A stretch of DNA of 64,000 nt from Rhodoferax ferrireducens (GCA_002083775.1 MTEI01000001.1:124001-188000); one strand, 5' to 3'. Shown: positions 19,394 to 31,044, numbered from the stretch's first letter. Translations and numbers: made by a program. The notes: generated from the sequence alone by a model not told the origin.

Positions 19394-20385
19394 GCTGTGC
19401 GCGCCAGTTGGTCAAACGTCAAAGGGTGGTGGGCGCGCTGCTGCAGCACCCGCTCAAAGTGAGCCGGGTCGTGCGCCTGCAAAACGCTGGCGGCACGCGG
19501 CAGGTAAAAGTCCCACAGGCGCGACACCCAGAAGCGCAGGGCGGCCGCGCGCAACATGGCCGGCAGCAGGTCGCGTTCATTGTCCTGCAGTGGCCGCACC
19601 GCGTTGTAAGCCGCTATAAAAGCATGAGCACGTTGGGCATGATGCACGCCGGTTGTGGGGTCAATACACCAGTCATTGAGGCATACCGCCAGGTCAAAGA
19701 CAAAGCTGTCCACGCCGGCAAAATAAAAGTCAAAAAAACCGCTCAAGGTGGGCTGGCCATGCAGCGTGTCAAACATCACGTTGTCACGAAACAGGTCGGC
19801 GTGGATCGGTCCGCGGGGCAGGGCTGCGTAACCGGGCTGGGTAGCCAGGCTGTTCTGGTAGGTCAACTCACTCTGAATCAGTTCTTTTTGGCTATCTGAC
19901 AGGTGTGGCAGCACCACCGGTACCACCTCATTCCACCAGGGCAGGGCGCGCAGATTGGGTTGGGTCAACTCAAAGTCCTGTCCCGCCAGATGCAACTGCG
20001 CCAGCCTGGCACCCACCTGGGCGCAGTGCACCCCGGTCGGGTTGGCCTCGCTTTTGCCGCGTAACTTGTCCACCACGGCCGCGGGCTTGCCTTTGACTTC
20101 AAACACCAGTGCGCCTGACGCATTGGCATGGGGCTCGGGAACAGCGATGCCACGCTGCGCCAGATGTTTCATGAGCCGCAGGTAAAACTGCAACTGCTCA
20201 AACGTCAGGCGCTCAAACAGCGTCAGCACGTAGTCGTGGGCCTGGCCCGCGCGCTCGGTGGAGGCAAAATAGTTGGTGTTTTCAATGCCGCCTGCGCAAG
20301 GCCGCAAGTCGGTCAGTTCCCCCAAGCCCAGTCCACGCAGCAGGGTGCGTGCCTCTGGTTCGGAAACTTCCGTGTAAACCGCCAT
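19390..20385 (-). CDS. thrB: Homoserine kinase (APH-fold ThrB)
   Basis: MAVYTEVSEPEARTLLRGLGLG, GGIENTNYF, GPIHADLFRDNVMF, GFFDFYFAGVDSFVFDLAVCLNDWC. Confidence 0.93.
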   Translation of the reverse strand: MAVYTEVSEPEARTLLRGLGLGELTDLRPCAGGIENTNYFASTERAGQAHDYVLTLFERLTFEQLQFYLRLMKHLAQRGIAVPEPHANASGALVFEVKGKPAAVVDKLRGKSEANPTGVHCAQVGARLAQLHLAGQDFELTQPNLRALPWWNEVVPVVLPHLSDSQKELIQSELTYQNSLATQPGYAALPRGPIHADLFRDNVMFDTLHGQPTLSGFFDFYFAGVDSFVFDLAVCLNDWCIDPTTGVHHAQRAHAFIAAYNAVRPLQDNERDLLPAMLRAAALRFWVSRLWDFYLPRAASVLQAHDPAHFERVLQQRAHHPLTFDQLARTA

Positions 20386-20388
20386 CCT

Positions 20389-20718
20389 TTAAAACCCCAG
20401 GACTTTCCAGGTGCGCTCGCCGCTGGCGGGTGCCACGTCGTAGGCAGGCATACCGTCTTTGGGTTTCACGGTGATGCTCTTGGTTTCGCTGCCCACGCGC
20501 ACCTCGTCAATGCGGGTGCTGGCGTCTTCCACCACGATGTGGCGGGTGGTTTGCTCCGGTACCTGCCTGGCTGACGCAGGGGCGCTGGCCGCTGGGGCAG
20601 GTGGCGGGCTGGCCACAGTCTGCGCTTGCGCCGCGCCGCACAGCAGCAGGCACAGGGGCAGAACAGAGGTCAGTGAACGGGCAAAAAAGGGCCTGGAGGG
20701 GGGTGTTGAGTGCATCAT
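20389..20718 (-). CDS. DUF2782-type small secreted protein
   Basis: Signal peptide then VVEDASTRIDEVRVGSETKSITVKPKDGMPAYDV; beside polA. Confidence 0.7.
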   Translation of the reverse strand: MMHSTPPSRPFFARSLTSVLPLCLLLCGAAQAQTVASPPPAPAASAPASARQVPEQTTRHIVVEDASTRIDEVRVGSETKSITVKPKDGMPAYDVAPASGERTWKVLGF

Positions 20719-20768
20719 TTGATTGTAGTTGGGCGGCTATATCCCGGTGGCACAGGCAAAATGCCGCC

Positions 20769-23627
20769 ATGAACACTGCCCCACCCAAAACCCTGTTGCT
20801 GGTCGACGGCTCCAGCTACCTGTACCGCGCTTTTCACGCCATGCCGGACCTGCGCGCGGTGCCGGGCGACCCCAGCAGCAGCCCCACCGGGGCCATTCGC
20901 GGCATGATCAACATGCTGCAAAGCCTGCGCAAAGAGGTGCCTGCGGCCTACGCCGCCTGCATTTTTGACGCCAAAGGCCCCACTTTCCGCGACGATCTGT
21001 ACCCCGAGTACAAGGCGCACCGCTCGCCCATGCCCGATGACCTGCGCAGCCAGATCGAGCCGATTCACGAGGTGGTCAAGCTGATGGGCTGGAAGGTGCT
21101 GGCCATTCCCGGCGTGGAGGCTGATGACGTGATCGGCACCTTGGCCGCTGCGGCGGATGCGCAAGGCATGCAGGTCATCGTCAGCAGCGGCGACAAGGAT
21201 CTGGCGCAGCTGGTGAACGAGCGCATCACCATCATCGACACCATGAACGGCCGTGTGCGCGATGTGGCTGGCGTCACCGCCGAATTTGGCGTGCCGCCAC
21301 ACTTGATGCGCGATTACCAGGCGCTGGTGGGCGACATGGTAGACAACGTGCCCGGTGTGCCCAAGGTCGGCCCCAAAACTGCTGCCAAGTGGCTCAACGA
21401 ATACGGCTCACTGGATGCCATTGTGGCCAATGCCGACAACATCAAAGGCGCGGTGGGTGAGAGCCTGAAAAAGTCGCTGGACTGGTTGCCGACGGGCCGC
21501 ATCCTGGTCACCATCAAGACCGACTGCGACCTGAATGGCTGGCTGCCGGGGCTACCTGCTATGGATGAAATAGCTGTTGGCGCAATGGATACGGGGGCTT
21601 TGGCCGGTTTTTATGATAAATATGGGTTCAGGGGGTTGGCACGGACGTTGGCAGCGAGCGGGTCGGAAGGAATGGGGGTCAGATCCACGCAGCGAAGCGG
21701 AGCTGGCTCTGACCCCCATTCCGTTGCTAGCCCGTCAGTGAAGCCCACCCGTGAGCGCGACCTGTTCGACGACCCCGACCCAGCGCCGTCAGTCGACCCT
21801 GCGCCATCCCCCAAACCCGCCAACACCTTGCGCTACGACACCATCCTGACCTGGGAAGCCTTCGACACCTGGTTCGCTAAATTAAAAGCCGCCGAGCTGG
21901 TCGCCATAGACACTGAAACCACCTCGCTCGACGAGATGCGCGCCCAGATCGTTGGCATCAGCTTCAGCGTGACACCGGGCGAAGCGGCTTACATCCCGCT
22001 GGCCCATGCCTACCCCGATGCACCCGCGCAACTGCCTTTAGACGAGGTGCTGGCCAAAATGAAACCCTGGCTGGAAGACGCCAGCCGCCAGAAACTGGGT
22101 CAACACGTCAAATACGACCGCCACGTTTTCGCCAACCATGGCATCGAGGTGCAAGGTTACGCCCATGACACCATGCTGCAAAGTTACGTGTTGGAAGTGC
22201 ACAAACCGCACGGCCTTTCCAGCCTGGCCCAGCGGCACTTGGACCGCTCGGGCATCAATTTTGAAGACCTGTGTGGCAAAGGCGCCAACCAGATCTGTTT
22301 TGACCAGGTGGACATTGCCCAAGCCGCTGAGTATTCATGCGAAGACTCCGACATGACGCTGGCGGTGCACCAGGTCTTGTGGCCGCGGCTGGAGGCGGAT
22401 GTCAAATTGCGCTTTGTTTATCAGCTGGAAATCCAGAGCAGCGAAGCGCTGTACCGCATCGAGCGCAACGGCGTGTTGATTGACGCGCCCACGCTGGCCG
22501 CGCAAAGCCACGAACTGGGCCAGCGCATTTTGCAGCTGGAAAAAGAAGCGCATGAGTTGGCTGGTCAGCCGTTCAACCTGAGTAGTCCCAAACAAATTGG
22601 CGAGATTTTTTTTACGCAACTCGGCCTGCCGGTGGTCAAGAAAACCGCCACCGGCGCGCCCAGTACCGACGAAGAAGTGCTGGAAAAACTCGCGGAAGAC
22701 TACCCGCTGCCGGCCAAGATTCTGGAGCACCGGGGCCTGGCCAAGCTCAAGGGCACTTACACCGACAAGCTGGCGCAACTCGCCCTGCCTAGCGACGGGC
22801 GCGTCCACACGCACTACGCGCAGGCCGTGGCGGTGACCGGGCGACTCTCCAGTAATGACCCGAATCTGCAAAACATCCCGATCCGCACCCCCGAGGGCCG
22901 CCGTGTGCGTGAAGCGTTTGTCGCGCCGCCCGGGCATCTGATTGCCAGCGCCGATTACAGCCAGATCGAGCTGCGCATCATGGCGCACATCAGCGGTGAC
23001 GCCGCCTTGCTGCTGGCGTTTCATGACGGCATGGACGTGCACCGCGCCACCGCGGCCGAAATTTTTGGCATCGACACCGCGCAAGTCACCAGCGAGCAGC
23101 GGCGTTATGCCAAGGTGATCAACTTTAGCCTGATCTACGGCATGAGCGCCTACGGCCTGGCCAAGGCACTGAGCATTGACAACACCGCCGCCAAAAACTA
23201 CATCGCCCGCTACTTTGAGCGTTACCCCGGCGTGAAAAACTACATGGATCACACCCGCCAATTGGCAAAAAGTCAAGGTTACGTGGAAACCGTGTTTGGC
23301 CGACGCCTGTACCTGCCCGAGATCAACAGCCCGAACGGCCCGCGCCGCAGTGGTGCTGAGCGCGCTGCTATCAACGCCCCCATGCAAGGCACGGCCGCGG
23401 ATCTGATCAAGCTCAGCATGGTCAAGGTGCAAAACGTCATTGACGACCAAAAACTGGCCACCAAAATGATCATGCAGGTGCACGACGAACTGGTGTTTGA
23501 AGTGCCTGAGTTTGAAGTGGACTGGGTGCGCCACGAGGTGCCCAAACTCATGGCCGGTGTGGCGCACCTGAAGGTGCCGCTGCTGGCCGAGGTGGGTATA
23601 GGGCTGAATTGGGACAAGGCGCATTGA
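20769..23627 (+). CDS. polA: DNA polymerase I
   Basis: LLLVDGSSYLYRAFHAM, DNVPGVPKVGPKTA, VAIDTETTSLD (3'-5' exo), SADYSQIELRIMAHISGD, MQVHDELVFEV; start reassigned to ATG at 20769. Confidence 0.97.
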   Translation: MNTAPPKTLLLVDGSSYLYRAFHAMPDLRAVPGDPSSSPTGAIRGMINMLQSLRKEVPAAYAACIFDAKGPTFRDDLYPEYKAHRSPMPDDLRSQIEPIHEVVKLMGWKVLAIPGVEADDVIGTLAAAADAQGMQVIVSSGDKDLAQLVNERITIIDTMNGRVRDVAGVTAEFGVPPHLMRDYQALVGDMVDNVPGVPKVGPKTAAKWLNEYGSLDAIVANADNIKGAVGESLKKSLDWLPTGRILVTIKTDCDLNGWLPGLPAMDEIAVGAMDTGALAGFYDKYGFRGLARTLAASGSEGMGVRSTQRSGAGSDPHSVASPSVKPTRERDLFDDPDPAPSVDPAPSPKPANTLRYDTILTWEAFDTWFAKLKAAELVAIDTETTSLDEMRAQIVGISFSVTPGEAAYIPLAHAYPDAPAQLPLDEVLAKMKPWLEDASRQKLGQHVKYDRHVFANHGIEVQGYAHDTMLQSYVLEVHKPHGLSSLAQRHLDRSGINFEDLCGKGANQICFDQVDIAQAAEYSCEDSDMTLAVHQVLWPRLEADVKLRFVYQLEIQSSEALYRIERNGVLIDAPTLAAQSHELGQRILQLEKEAHELAGQPFNLSSPKQIGEIFFTQLGLPVVKKTATGAPSTDEEVLEKLAEDYPLPAKILEHRGLAKLKGTYTDKLAQLALPSDGRVHTHYAQAVAVTGRLSSNDPNLQNIPIRTPEGRRVREAFVAPPGHLIASADYSQIELRIMAHISGDAALLLAFHDGMDVHRATAAEIFGIDTAQVTSEQRRYAKVINFSLIYGMSAYGLAKALSIDNTAAKNYIARYFERYPGVKNYMDHTRQLAKSQGYVETVFGRRLYLPEINSPNGPRRSGAERAAINAPMQGTAADLIKLSMVKVQNVIDDQKLATKMIMQVHDELVFEVPEFEVDWVRHEVPKLMAGVAHLKVPLLAEVGIGLNWDKAH
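21561..21617. repeat. Class-2 palindromic repeat-like segment inside polA
   Basis: atggatgaaatagctgttggcgcaatggatacgggggctttggccggtttttat; resembles the rsgA copy. Confidence 0.45.
21669..21722. repeat. REP-like palindrome (family 3), in frame inside the polA interdomain linker
   Basis: GGAATGGGGGTCAGA...TCTGACCCCCATTCC, 15-bp perfect arms; encodes EGMGVRSTQRSGAGSDPHS. Confidence 0.85.
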
Positions 23628-23654
23628 GCGTTGGATTGCCTGGAAGGTGAAACC

Positions 23655-24326
23655 ATGGAGCCGATGACAATTTTTGCAATCTCGGGCGGCGTTCTGAGCA
23701 CAGTGATGGTGTACGTGGCGATGAAGGTCAGCCACTTTGGCGAGAGCCAGGCGTTGTCAGACAAGCTGTTGAAGGCCGACACCGACCTGGCCAACGCCAA
23801 AAAAACGCTGCAGGGTTATACCCACTATGCCGGTTGTCTGGAGGCCAGCCGCCAGACGGCGGCCGACCTACTCAAAGCACCGGTACTCACGCTCACCCGC
23901 GAGTACACGCAGGTGGAGGCCCTGTCCAAGGACAAATACAAACTCCGGGTTGATGCCACCGTGGTGGCCAAATACGCGGTGGAATTTGCCTTCGCGCTGG
24001 ATGTCAGCCCGGCGGGGCTGGCATTGAGCGAACTCGCCAACGGGGTGGCCCTGAAGATCACCCGCCCCACGCTGGTTGACGAACCCAAGGTCAGGCTCGT
24101 GTCCAGCCAAGTGATCAGCAGCGTCGATTTGCCCGACAAACCCCAGGTGCTGGCCGATTTGCAGGCCCAGTTTGCGCAGCAGTCCCGGCTCTACGGCACC
24201 GCCTTGAGTGCCGAGGATTCTGTGCGCAACCTGTGCAAACTCAAGGCGCTGGAAGCCGTTCGTGACGCACTGGCCCGCCAGCCGGGTGTGCGCCACGTGC
24301 CTGCGGTATTTGTGGAACTGCGTTAG
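23655..24326 (+). CDS. Membrane-anchored hypothetical protein
   Basis: N-terminal TM helix then coiled/soluble domain; ORF with high-GC coding bias. Confidence 0.55.
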   Translation: MEPMTIFAISGGVLSTVMVYVAMKVSHFGESQALSDKLLKADTDLANAKKTLQGYTHYAGCLEASRQTAADLLKAPVLTLTREYTQVEALSKDKYKLRVDATVVAKYAVEFAFALDVSPAGLALSELANGVALKITRPTLVDEPKVRLVSSQVISSVDLPDKPQVLADLQAQFAQQSRLYGTALSAEDSVRNLCKLKALEAVRDALARQPGVRHVPAVFVELR

Positions 24327-24341
24327 CGCAAAAGCACGCCG

Positions 24342-25661
24342 CTACCCCAGCAGCAGCGTGCCCGGGCACTCCAGGTAGCCGCGCAGGCGCTGGACGAACT
24401 CGGCGGCATTCATGCCGTCCACCACCCGGTGGTCAAAAGATGACGACACATTCATCATCTTGCGCGCCACCACCATGCCATTCAGGATCACCGGACGCTC
24501 GACGATGCGGTTGGGCCCGACGATGGCCACCTCGGGGTGGTTGATGACCGGCGTGTGGCTGATGCCTGACAGCGGCCCCAGGCTGGTGAGGGTGATGGTC
24601 GAGCCACTGAGTTCCTCGCGCGTGGCTTTGCCGCTGCGGGCGACTTCTGCCAGCCGGGTGATCTCGGCGGCGCAGGCCCACAGGTCCAGCGCCTCCGCAT
24701 GGCGGATCACCGGCACCATCAGCCCGCCCTCCGTCTGCGTGGCCATGCCCAGGTGCACCGCGGCGTAACGGGTAATGACGGCGGCATCGTCGTCGTAACG
24801 CGCGTTCACCTCGGGGTGCTCGCGCACCGCCAGCACCAGTGCGCGGATCAAGAACGGCAGCAGCGTGAGGCGACCGCGCGTTTTGCCAAACTCGGTGTTG
24901 AGCCTCCCGCGCAGGGCTTCCAGCTCGGTCACGTCGATTTCTTCCACATAGGTGAAGTGCGGGATGCGGCGCTTGGCCTCCTGCATCTTGTGCGCAATCT
25001 TGCGGCGCAGGCCAATCACCGGCAGGGTTTCCTCGGCGGTGCGCTGGGCATAGCGGGGGTCGGCGCTGGGGGTGCTTGGGACGCTTGAGTTGGCACTGGG
25101 GGTTGCGGTGGCCGCGTCCAGGTCGGCTTGGGTGATGCGCCCGGCGGGGCCAGTGCCGCGCACCGTGCTCAGGTCCAGCCCCAGCGCCCAGGCACGCTGA
25201 CGAACGGCAGGGGCGGCAATGGGTTTCTCGCCAGCCACGACCTGGGAGGATCCATGAAGTTCGGACGTCCGTGATTGCGGATCAAGTCCGCAATGACTCG
25301 CAACCGGAGCGGGTAGGGGCGCGGTTTGCACAGCCGCCGGGCTGGCTGGGGCTAGGCTAACTTCCAGATCTGCAGGTGCTTCTTTATCCATAGCTACTTG
25401 CCCATTATCCATAAGGGCTACAGCCGTTTTTATATGAATAATCGGGGTACCCACCGCCACCACCTCACCCACCGCTGCATCCAGCGACACCACCGTGCCA
25501 GCCACGTGGGAGGGGATTTCCACTGTGGCTTTGTCGGTCATCACGTCGGCCAGGATCTGGTCCTCGGCCACCAACTCACCCACGCTCACACGCCAGGCCA
25601 CCACTTCCACCTCCGCAATGCCTTCGCCAATATCGGGCATCTTGATGCTTTGAATGGTCAT
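24342..25661 (-). CDS. bkdB: Branched-chain 2-oxoacid dehydrogenase E2 (dihydrolipoyl acyltransferase)
   Basis: Lipoyl domain with DKATVEIPS, peripheral subunit-binding region, catalytic SFDHRVVDGMNAAEF. Confidence 0.92.
   Translation of the reverse strand: MTIQSIKMPDIGEGIAEVEVVAWRVSVGELVAEDQILADVMTDKATVEIPSHVAGTVVSLDAAVGEVVAVGTPIIHIKTAVALMDNGQVAMDKEAPADLEVSLAPASPAAVQTAPLPAPVASHCGLDPQSRTSELHGSSQVVAGEKPIAAPAVRQRAWALGLDLSTVRGTGPAGRITQADLDAATATPSANSSVPSTPSADPRYAQRTAEETLPVIGLRRKIAHKMQEAKRRIPHFTYVEEIDVTELEALRGRLNTEFGKTRGRLTLLPFLIRALVLAVREHPEVNARYDDDAAVITRYAAVHLGMATQTEGGLMVPVIRHAEALDLWACAAEITRLAEVARSGKATREELSGSTITLTSLGPLSGISHTPVINHPEVAIVGPNRIVERPVILNGMVVARKMMNVSSSFDHRVVDGMNAAEFVQRLRGYLECPGTLLLG
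25272..25297. repeat. REP-like palindrome (family 2 half-unit), in frame in the E2 linker
   Basis: tgattgcggatcaagtccgcaatgac; encodes SHCGLDPQS on the minus strand. Confidence 0.7.
25383..25440. repeat. Class-1 palindromic repeat, copy I, in frame in E2 at the lipoyl domain/linker boundary
   Basis: tttatccatagctacttgcccattatccataagggctacagccgtttttatatgaa; encodes IKTAVALMDNGQVAMDK. Confidence 0.75.
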
Positions 25662-25664
25662 GAT

Positions 25665-27964
<2,300 letters not shown>

Positions 27965-28158
27965 CTACAGAATACGTTGAACAGATGCCTGGGTGCATCG
28001 GGTAAAGCACCTAGACGGGTCATGCTGCGCGCGCCACAGGGTCGCTGGGGCGCTCGCAGGCAGGGCAGAGCATATCGGATTTTTGGCCTTTAATTCCCCA
28101 CAAAATGACAGGCTGGCGCGGGCCGCTAAGCTATTGATTTTTATCAAAGGAGACCACT

Positions 28159-29070
28159 GTGCTTGACACCAACCAGACTCAGGATTTCTCGTCCCTGCTG
28201 CCCGGCCAGTCCTCGCAGGCCGGTGCCAGCCGCCGAACCGCGCTCAAAGTGGCGCTGGGCGTGGGCTACGCGGCCACAGCCATGCCGATCATGGCGCAGA
28301 CTGCCATCAAAACCTCTGCCGAAGGTTTGCGTTCAGGCGAGGCCATTTATGACGTGGAAGGCTTTTCGGTGCCGTTTTACTTTGCCGCCCCAGAGGGCAA
28401 GACCAATTTGCCGGTGGTGCTGGTCATTCAGGAAATTTTTGGCGTGCACGAATACATTGCCGATACCTGCCGCCGCTTTGCCAAGGCTGGTTACCTGGCC
28501 ATTGCGCCTGAGTTGTTCGCCCGCCAGGGCGACCCCAGCAGCTACGCCCAGATGGCCAAGTTGATGGCTGAAGTGGTCTCCAAGGTGCCCGATGAGCAGG
28601 TGATGAAAGATCTGGACGGCGCGGTAGCCTGGGCGGGTGAGAACGGCGGCAACCTGAAAAAGGTAGGCATCACCGGCTTTTGCTGGGGTGGGCGCATCAC
28701 CTGGCTATATGCCCAACAAAGTAACAACATCAAGGCCGGGGTGGCTTGGTACGGGCGCCTGGTGGGCACGGCGTCAGAACTCACGCCCAAACATCCGCTG
28801 GACCAAGCTGGGCAAATCAAGGCACCGGTGCTGGGCTTGTATGGCGGGCAGGACGGCGGCATACCACTGACCACCGTCAACCAGATGAAAGACGCATTGG
28901 CCGAGGCTGCTGCCAAGGGCAACAAGGCCGCCAAGGCCAGCACCTTTGTGGTGTACAAGGATGCGCCGCACGCCTTTCATGCCGACTACCGGCCCAGCTA
29001 CCGCAAAGAGGAAGCGGCTGACGGCTTTGCCCGGGCGTTGGCCTGGTTCAAGTCACACGGCGTGGCTTGA
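28159..29070 (+). CDS. Dienelactone hydrolase family protein with Tat-like leader
   Basis: SRRTALKVALGVGYAATAMPIMAQ leader; VVLVIQEIFGVHEYIADTCRRFAKAGYLAIAPELF, GFCWGG, YKDAPHAFHADYRPSY. Confidence 0.9.
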   Translation: MLDTNQTQDFSSLLPGQSSQAGASRRTALKVALGVGYAATAMPIMAQTAIKTSAEGLRSGEAIYDVEGFSVPFYFAAPEGKTNLPVVLVIQEIFGVHEYIADTCRRFAKAGYLAIAPELFARQGDPSSYAQMAKLMAEVVSKVPDEQVMKDLDGAVAWAGENGGNLKKVGITGFCWGGRITWLYAQQSNNIKAGVAWYGRLVGTASELTPKHPLDQAGQIKAPVLGLYGGQDGGIPLTTVNQMKDALAEAAAKGNKAAKASTFVVYKDAPHAFHADYRPSYRKEEAADGFARALAWFKSHGVA

Positions 29071-29089
29071 AACCCTGCCGAGCTAATCT

Positions 29090-29143
29090 AAAAATATAGC
29101 TACTAGCCCTTTGTCAACAAGGGCTAGAGGGCTATTTCTTGTA
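29090..29143. repeat. Class-1 palindromic repeat, intergenic copy C
   Basis: aaaaatatagctactagccctttgtcaacaagggctagagggctatttcttgt. Confidence 0.8.
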
Positions 29144-29146
29144 AAT

Positions 29147-29605
29147 TTAAGCGACGTTCTTTACCCAGGCACTGCACCAGCCTTTGGCTGCCACTTGTTT
29201 GCCCGGGAACAGCGGACAGCCACCAGCGGCGTCGCCCGGCTTGCCTTGGAACAGCCCGCAGTTGCTGCATTGGCTGCCTGGCACAAACTTGGTGTATTTG
29301 ACCTTGTCGGCGCGGCTGGCGTCTGATACATAACCCAGTGCTTGGGCCTGCGCATCTTTTTCGTCGGCCATGGGCATGGCACCGGAAGACTGGGCGGGCG
29401 CTGCAGGCGCAGCAGCTGGCTCGGCCGCAGAAGCTGGCGCTGCTGCTGGTTCTGGAGCTGGCGCTGGCGCGGGGGGCGGCGGTGCCACCGGCGCCGTGGT
29501 GGGCTCGGGAGCCGGTGCCGGCTTGTCGGAGCAGGCGGCAATCATCGCCATGCCGGCCAGCGGGAAAATCTGAATGAAATGGCGGCGGGTGGAAGCTTGT
29601 TGCAT
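29147..29605 (-). CDS. High-potential iron-sulfur protein (HiPIP), Tat-type, probably lipid-anchored with Pro/Ala linker
   Basis: TRRHFIQ Tat-like motif, IAAC lipobox, long PAPAPEP linker, CSNCGLFQG...GGCPLFPGKQVAAKGWCSAWVK cluster ligands. Confidence 0.85.
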   Translation of the reverse strand: MQQASTRRHFIQIFPLAGMAMIAACSDKPAPAPEPTTAPVAPPPPAPAPAPEPAAAPASAAEPAAAPAAPAQSSGAMPMADEKDAQAQALGYVSDASRADKVKYTKFVPGSQCSNCGLFQGKPGDAAGGCPLFPGKQVAAKGWCSAWVKNVA

Positions 29606-29783
29606 GGTGAATTCCTTCGTCATCAAAGACATGCCAGATTGGCATAACGCGCAGCATACTGCAAGCCTTTGGCGTTGGCGTGTGCGTTTGTTCACATAAG
29701 CGCGCTGTTGCCAGACTGCCCTGGTGATTTCTAAAGCCTGAAAAGAGCCTGAATTGCGGTGCTTTTCTGCCGATAAGCCTTTC

Positions 29784-30875
29784 ATGAAGATCACCGAATC
29801 CACCGTTGCGATGCAAAGCCAGCATGCCAGTCTGTCCCTACACAGCACCCAAATGCGGTTGCGAAGCTGGGTGGGCAACCAGCGGCCAGACTTTGAGGGC
29901 CGCGCCCAGCAGCAGGGTACGCCGGGTGTGCGGTTCACCTTGTCGGAAGTGGCGCGCTCGCAACTGGCGCGGCTCAGCCAGGCGCAGGCCACCCGGTCTG
30001 CCAGCCGCAGCGAAGTTGGCACGCTGGCAGACGATGCCAGCCCGATCGAGCCGCGCATGCGGGTGCTGATGGAGATGGTGCAGGCCATCACCGGGCGCGA
30101 AGTGAAAGTGTTCAACGCCCGTGACCTGCAGCCGCAGACCGGTGCCGGGGACGTGGCAACGCCAGCCCCAGCGCAGGCGGCCGCTTCGGCTTCGGCCACC
30201 CCGCAGCCAGCTGGTTGGGGGCTGGAGCTTGATGCGACTGAGCGTGTGGTCGAGGCAGAAGCCATGCAGGTCAGCGCCCAAGGCGAGGTCCGGACAGCCG
30301 ACGGCCAAAACATCGCGTTCAGCTTGCAATTGGCGATGAGCCGCAGCTTTGTACAAGAGAGCAGCGTGTCGGTCCGCGCGGGGGATGCAGTGCGCCAAGA
30401 CCCGCTGGTGATCAATTTCAACGGCAGCGGCGCTGAGCTGTCTGACGCGCAGTTTGCCTTCGACCTGGATGCCGATGGCCAAACGGAAAACATGGCGTTT
30501 GTGCGCGGTGGCAGCGGTTTCCTGGTGTTCGACAAAAACGCGGATGGGCAGGTGAACAACGGCAGCGAGTTGTTTGGCCCGGCCAGTGGCGACGGTTTTG
30601 CCGACTTGGCGCAGTACGATTTGGACGGCAACCAGTGGATTGACGAAAACGACGCCGTCTACAGCCAGTTGCAGGTGTGGCAGCGTGATGCTGGCGGGCA
30701 GGACCGCTTGACCACGCTGGCGCAAAACGGTGTCGGCGCGCTGTTTCTGGGCCGGGTGGCGAGTCCGTTTTCGGTGAACACGGCGGCCAACCAGACACTT
30801 GGGCTGGTGCGCAGCACCGGGGTTTTTTTGTATGAATCCGGCGCGGTGGGCACGCTGCAGCAGGTGGATTTGTAG
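29784..30875 (+). CDS. EF-hand/dockerin-like calcium-binding conserved hypothetical protein
   Basis: FDLDADGQTENMAF, FDKNADGQVNNGSELFG, YDLDGNQWIDENDAVYSQL acidic loops. Confidence 0.65.
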   Translation: MKITESTVAMQSQHASLSLHSTQMRLRSWVGNQRPDFEGRAQQQGTPGVRFTLSEVARSQLARLSQAQATRSASRSEVGTLADDASPIEPRMRVLMEMVQAITGREVKVFNARDLQPQTGAGDVATPAPAQAAASASATPQPAGWGLELDATERVVEAEAMQVSAQGEVRTADGQNIAFSLQLAMSRSFVQESSVSVRAGDAVRQDPLVINFNGSGAELSDAQFAFDLDADGQTENMAFVRGGSGFLVFDKNADGQVNNGSELFGPASGDGFADLAQYDLDGNQWIDENDAVYSQLQVWQRDAGGQDRLTTLAQNGVGALFLGRVASPFSVNTAANQTLGLVRSTGVFLYESGAVGTLQQVDL

Positions 30876-30987
30876 CCGCAGGCGTCTTTTTTCTGGCTCT
30901 TTTTTTACACAAAGACACACTTTTGTTGGGCACCTTGGTCCTGTTGCGTTGAATGTGCCCCATACCGTGCCCCATGGGCTGGGTGCC

Positions 30988-31044
30988 AATTTATAAGTGT
31001 TTTATGCCTCCAGCCCTTATTGCTAAAGGGTGAGTAGCTATTGG
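30988..31044. repeat. Class-1 palindromic repeat, copy D, supplying the stop codon of the LysR gene
   Basis: atttataagtgttttatgcctccagcccttattgctaaagggtgagtagctattggg. Confidence 0.8.

Noticed and set aside
22335-23735. 466-aa minus-strand ORF antisense to polA
   Set aside because: Mirror frame of a certain gene with no recognisable domain.
29606-30631. N-terminal extension of the HiPIP ORF (total 494 aa)
   Set aside because: Extension is antisense to the EF-hand protein; the HiPIP starts at MQQASTRRHF (29605).
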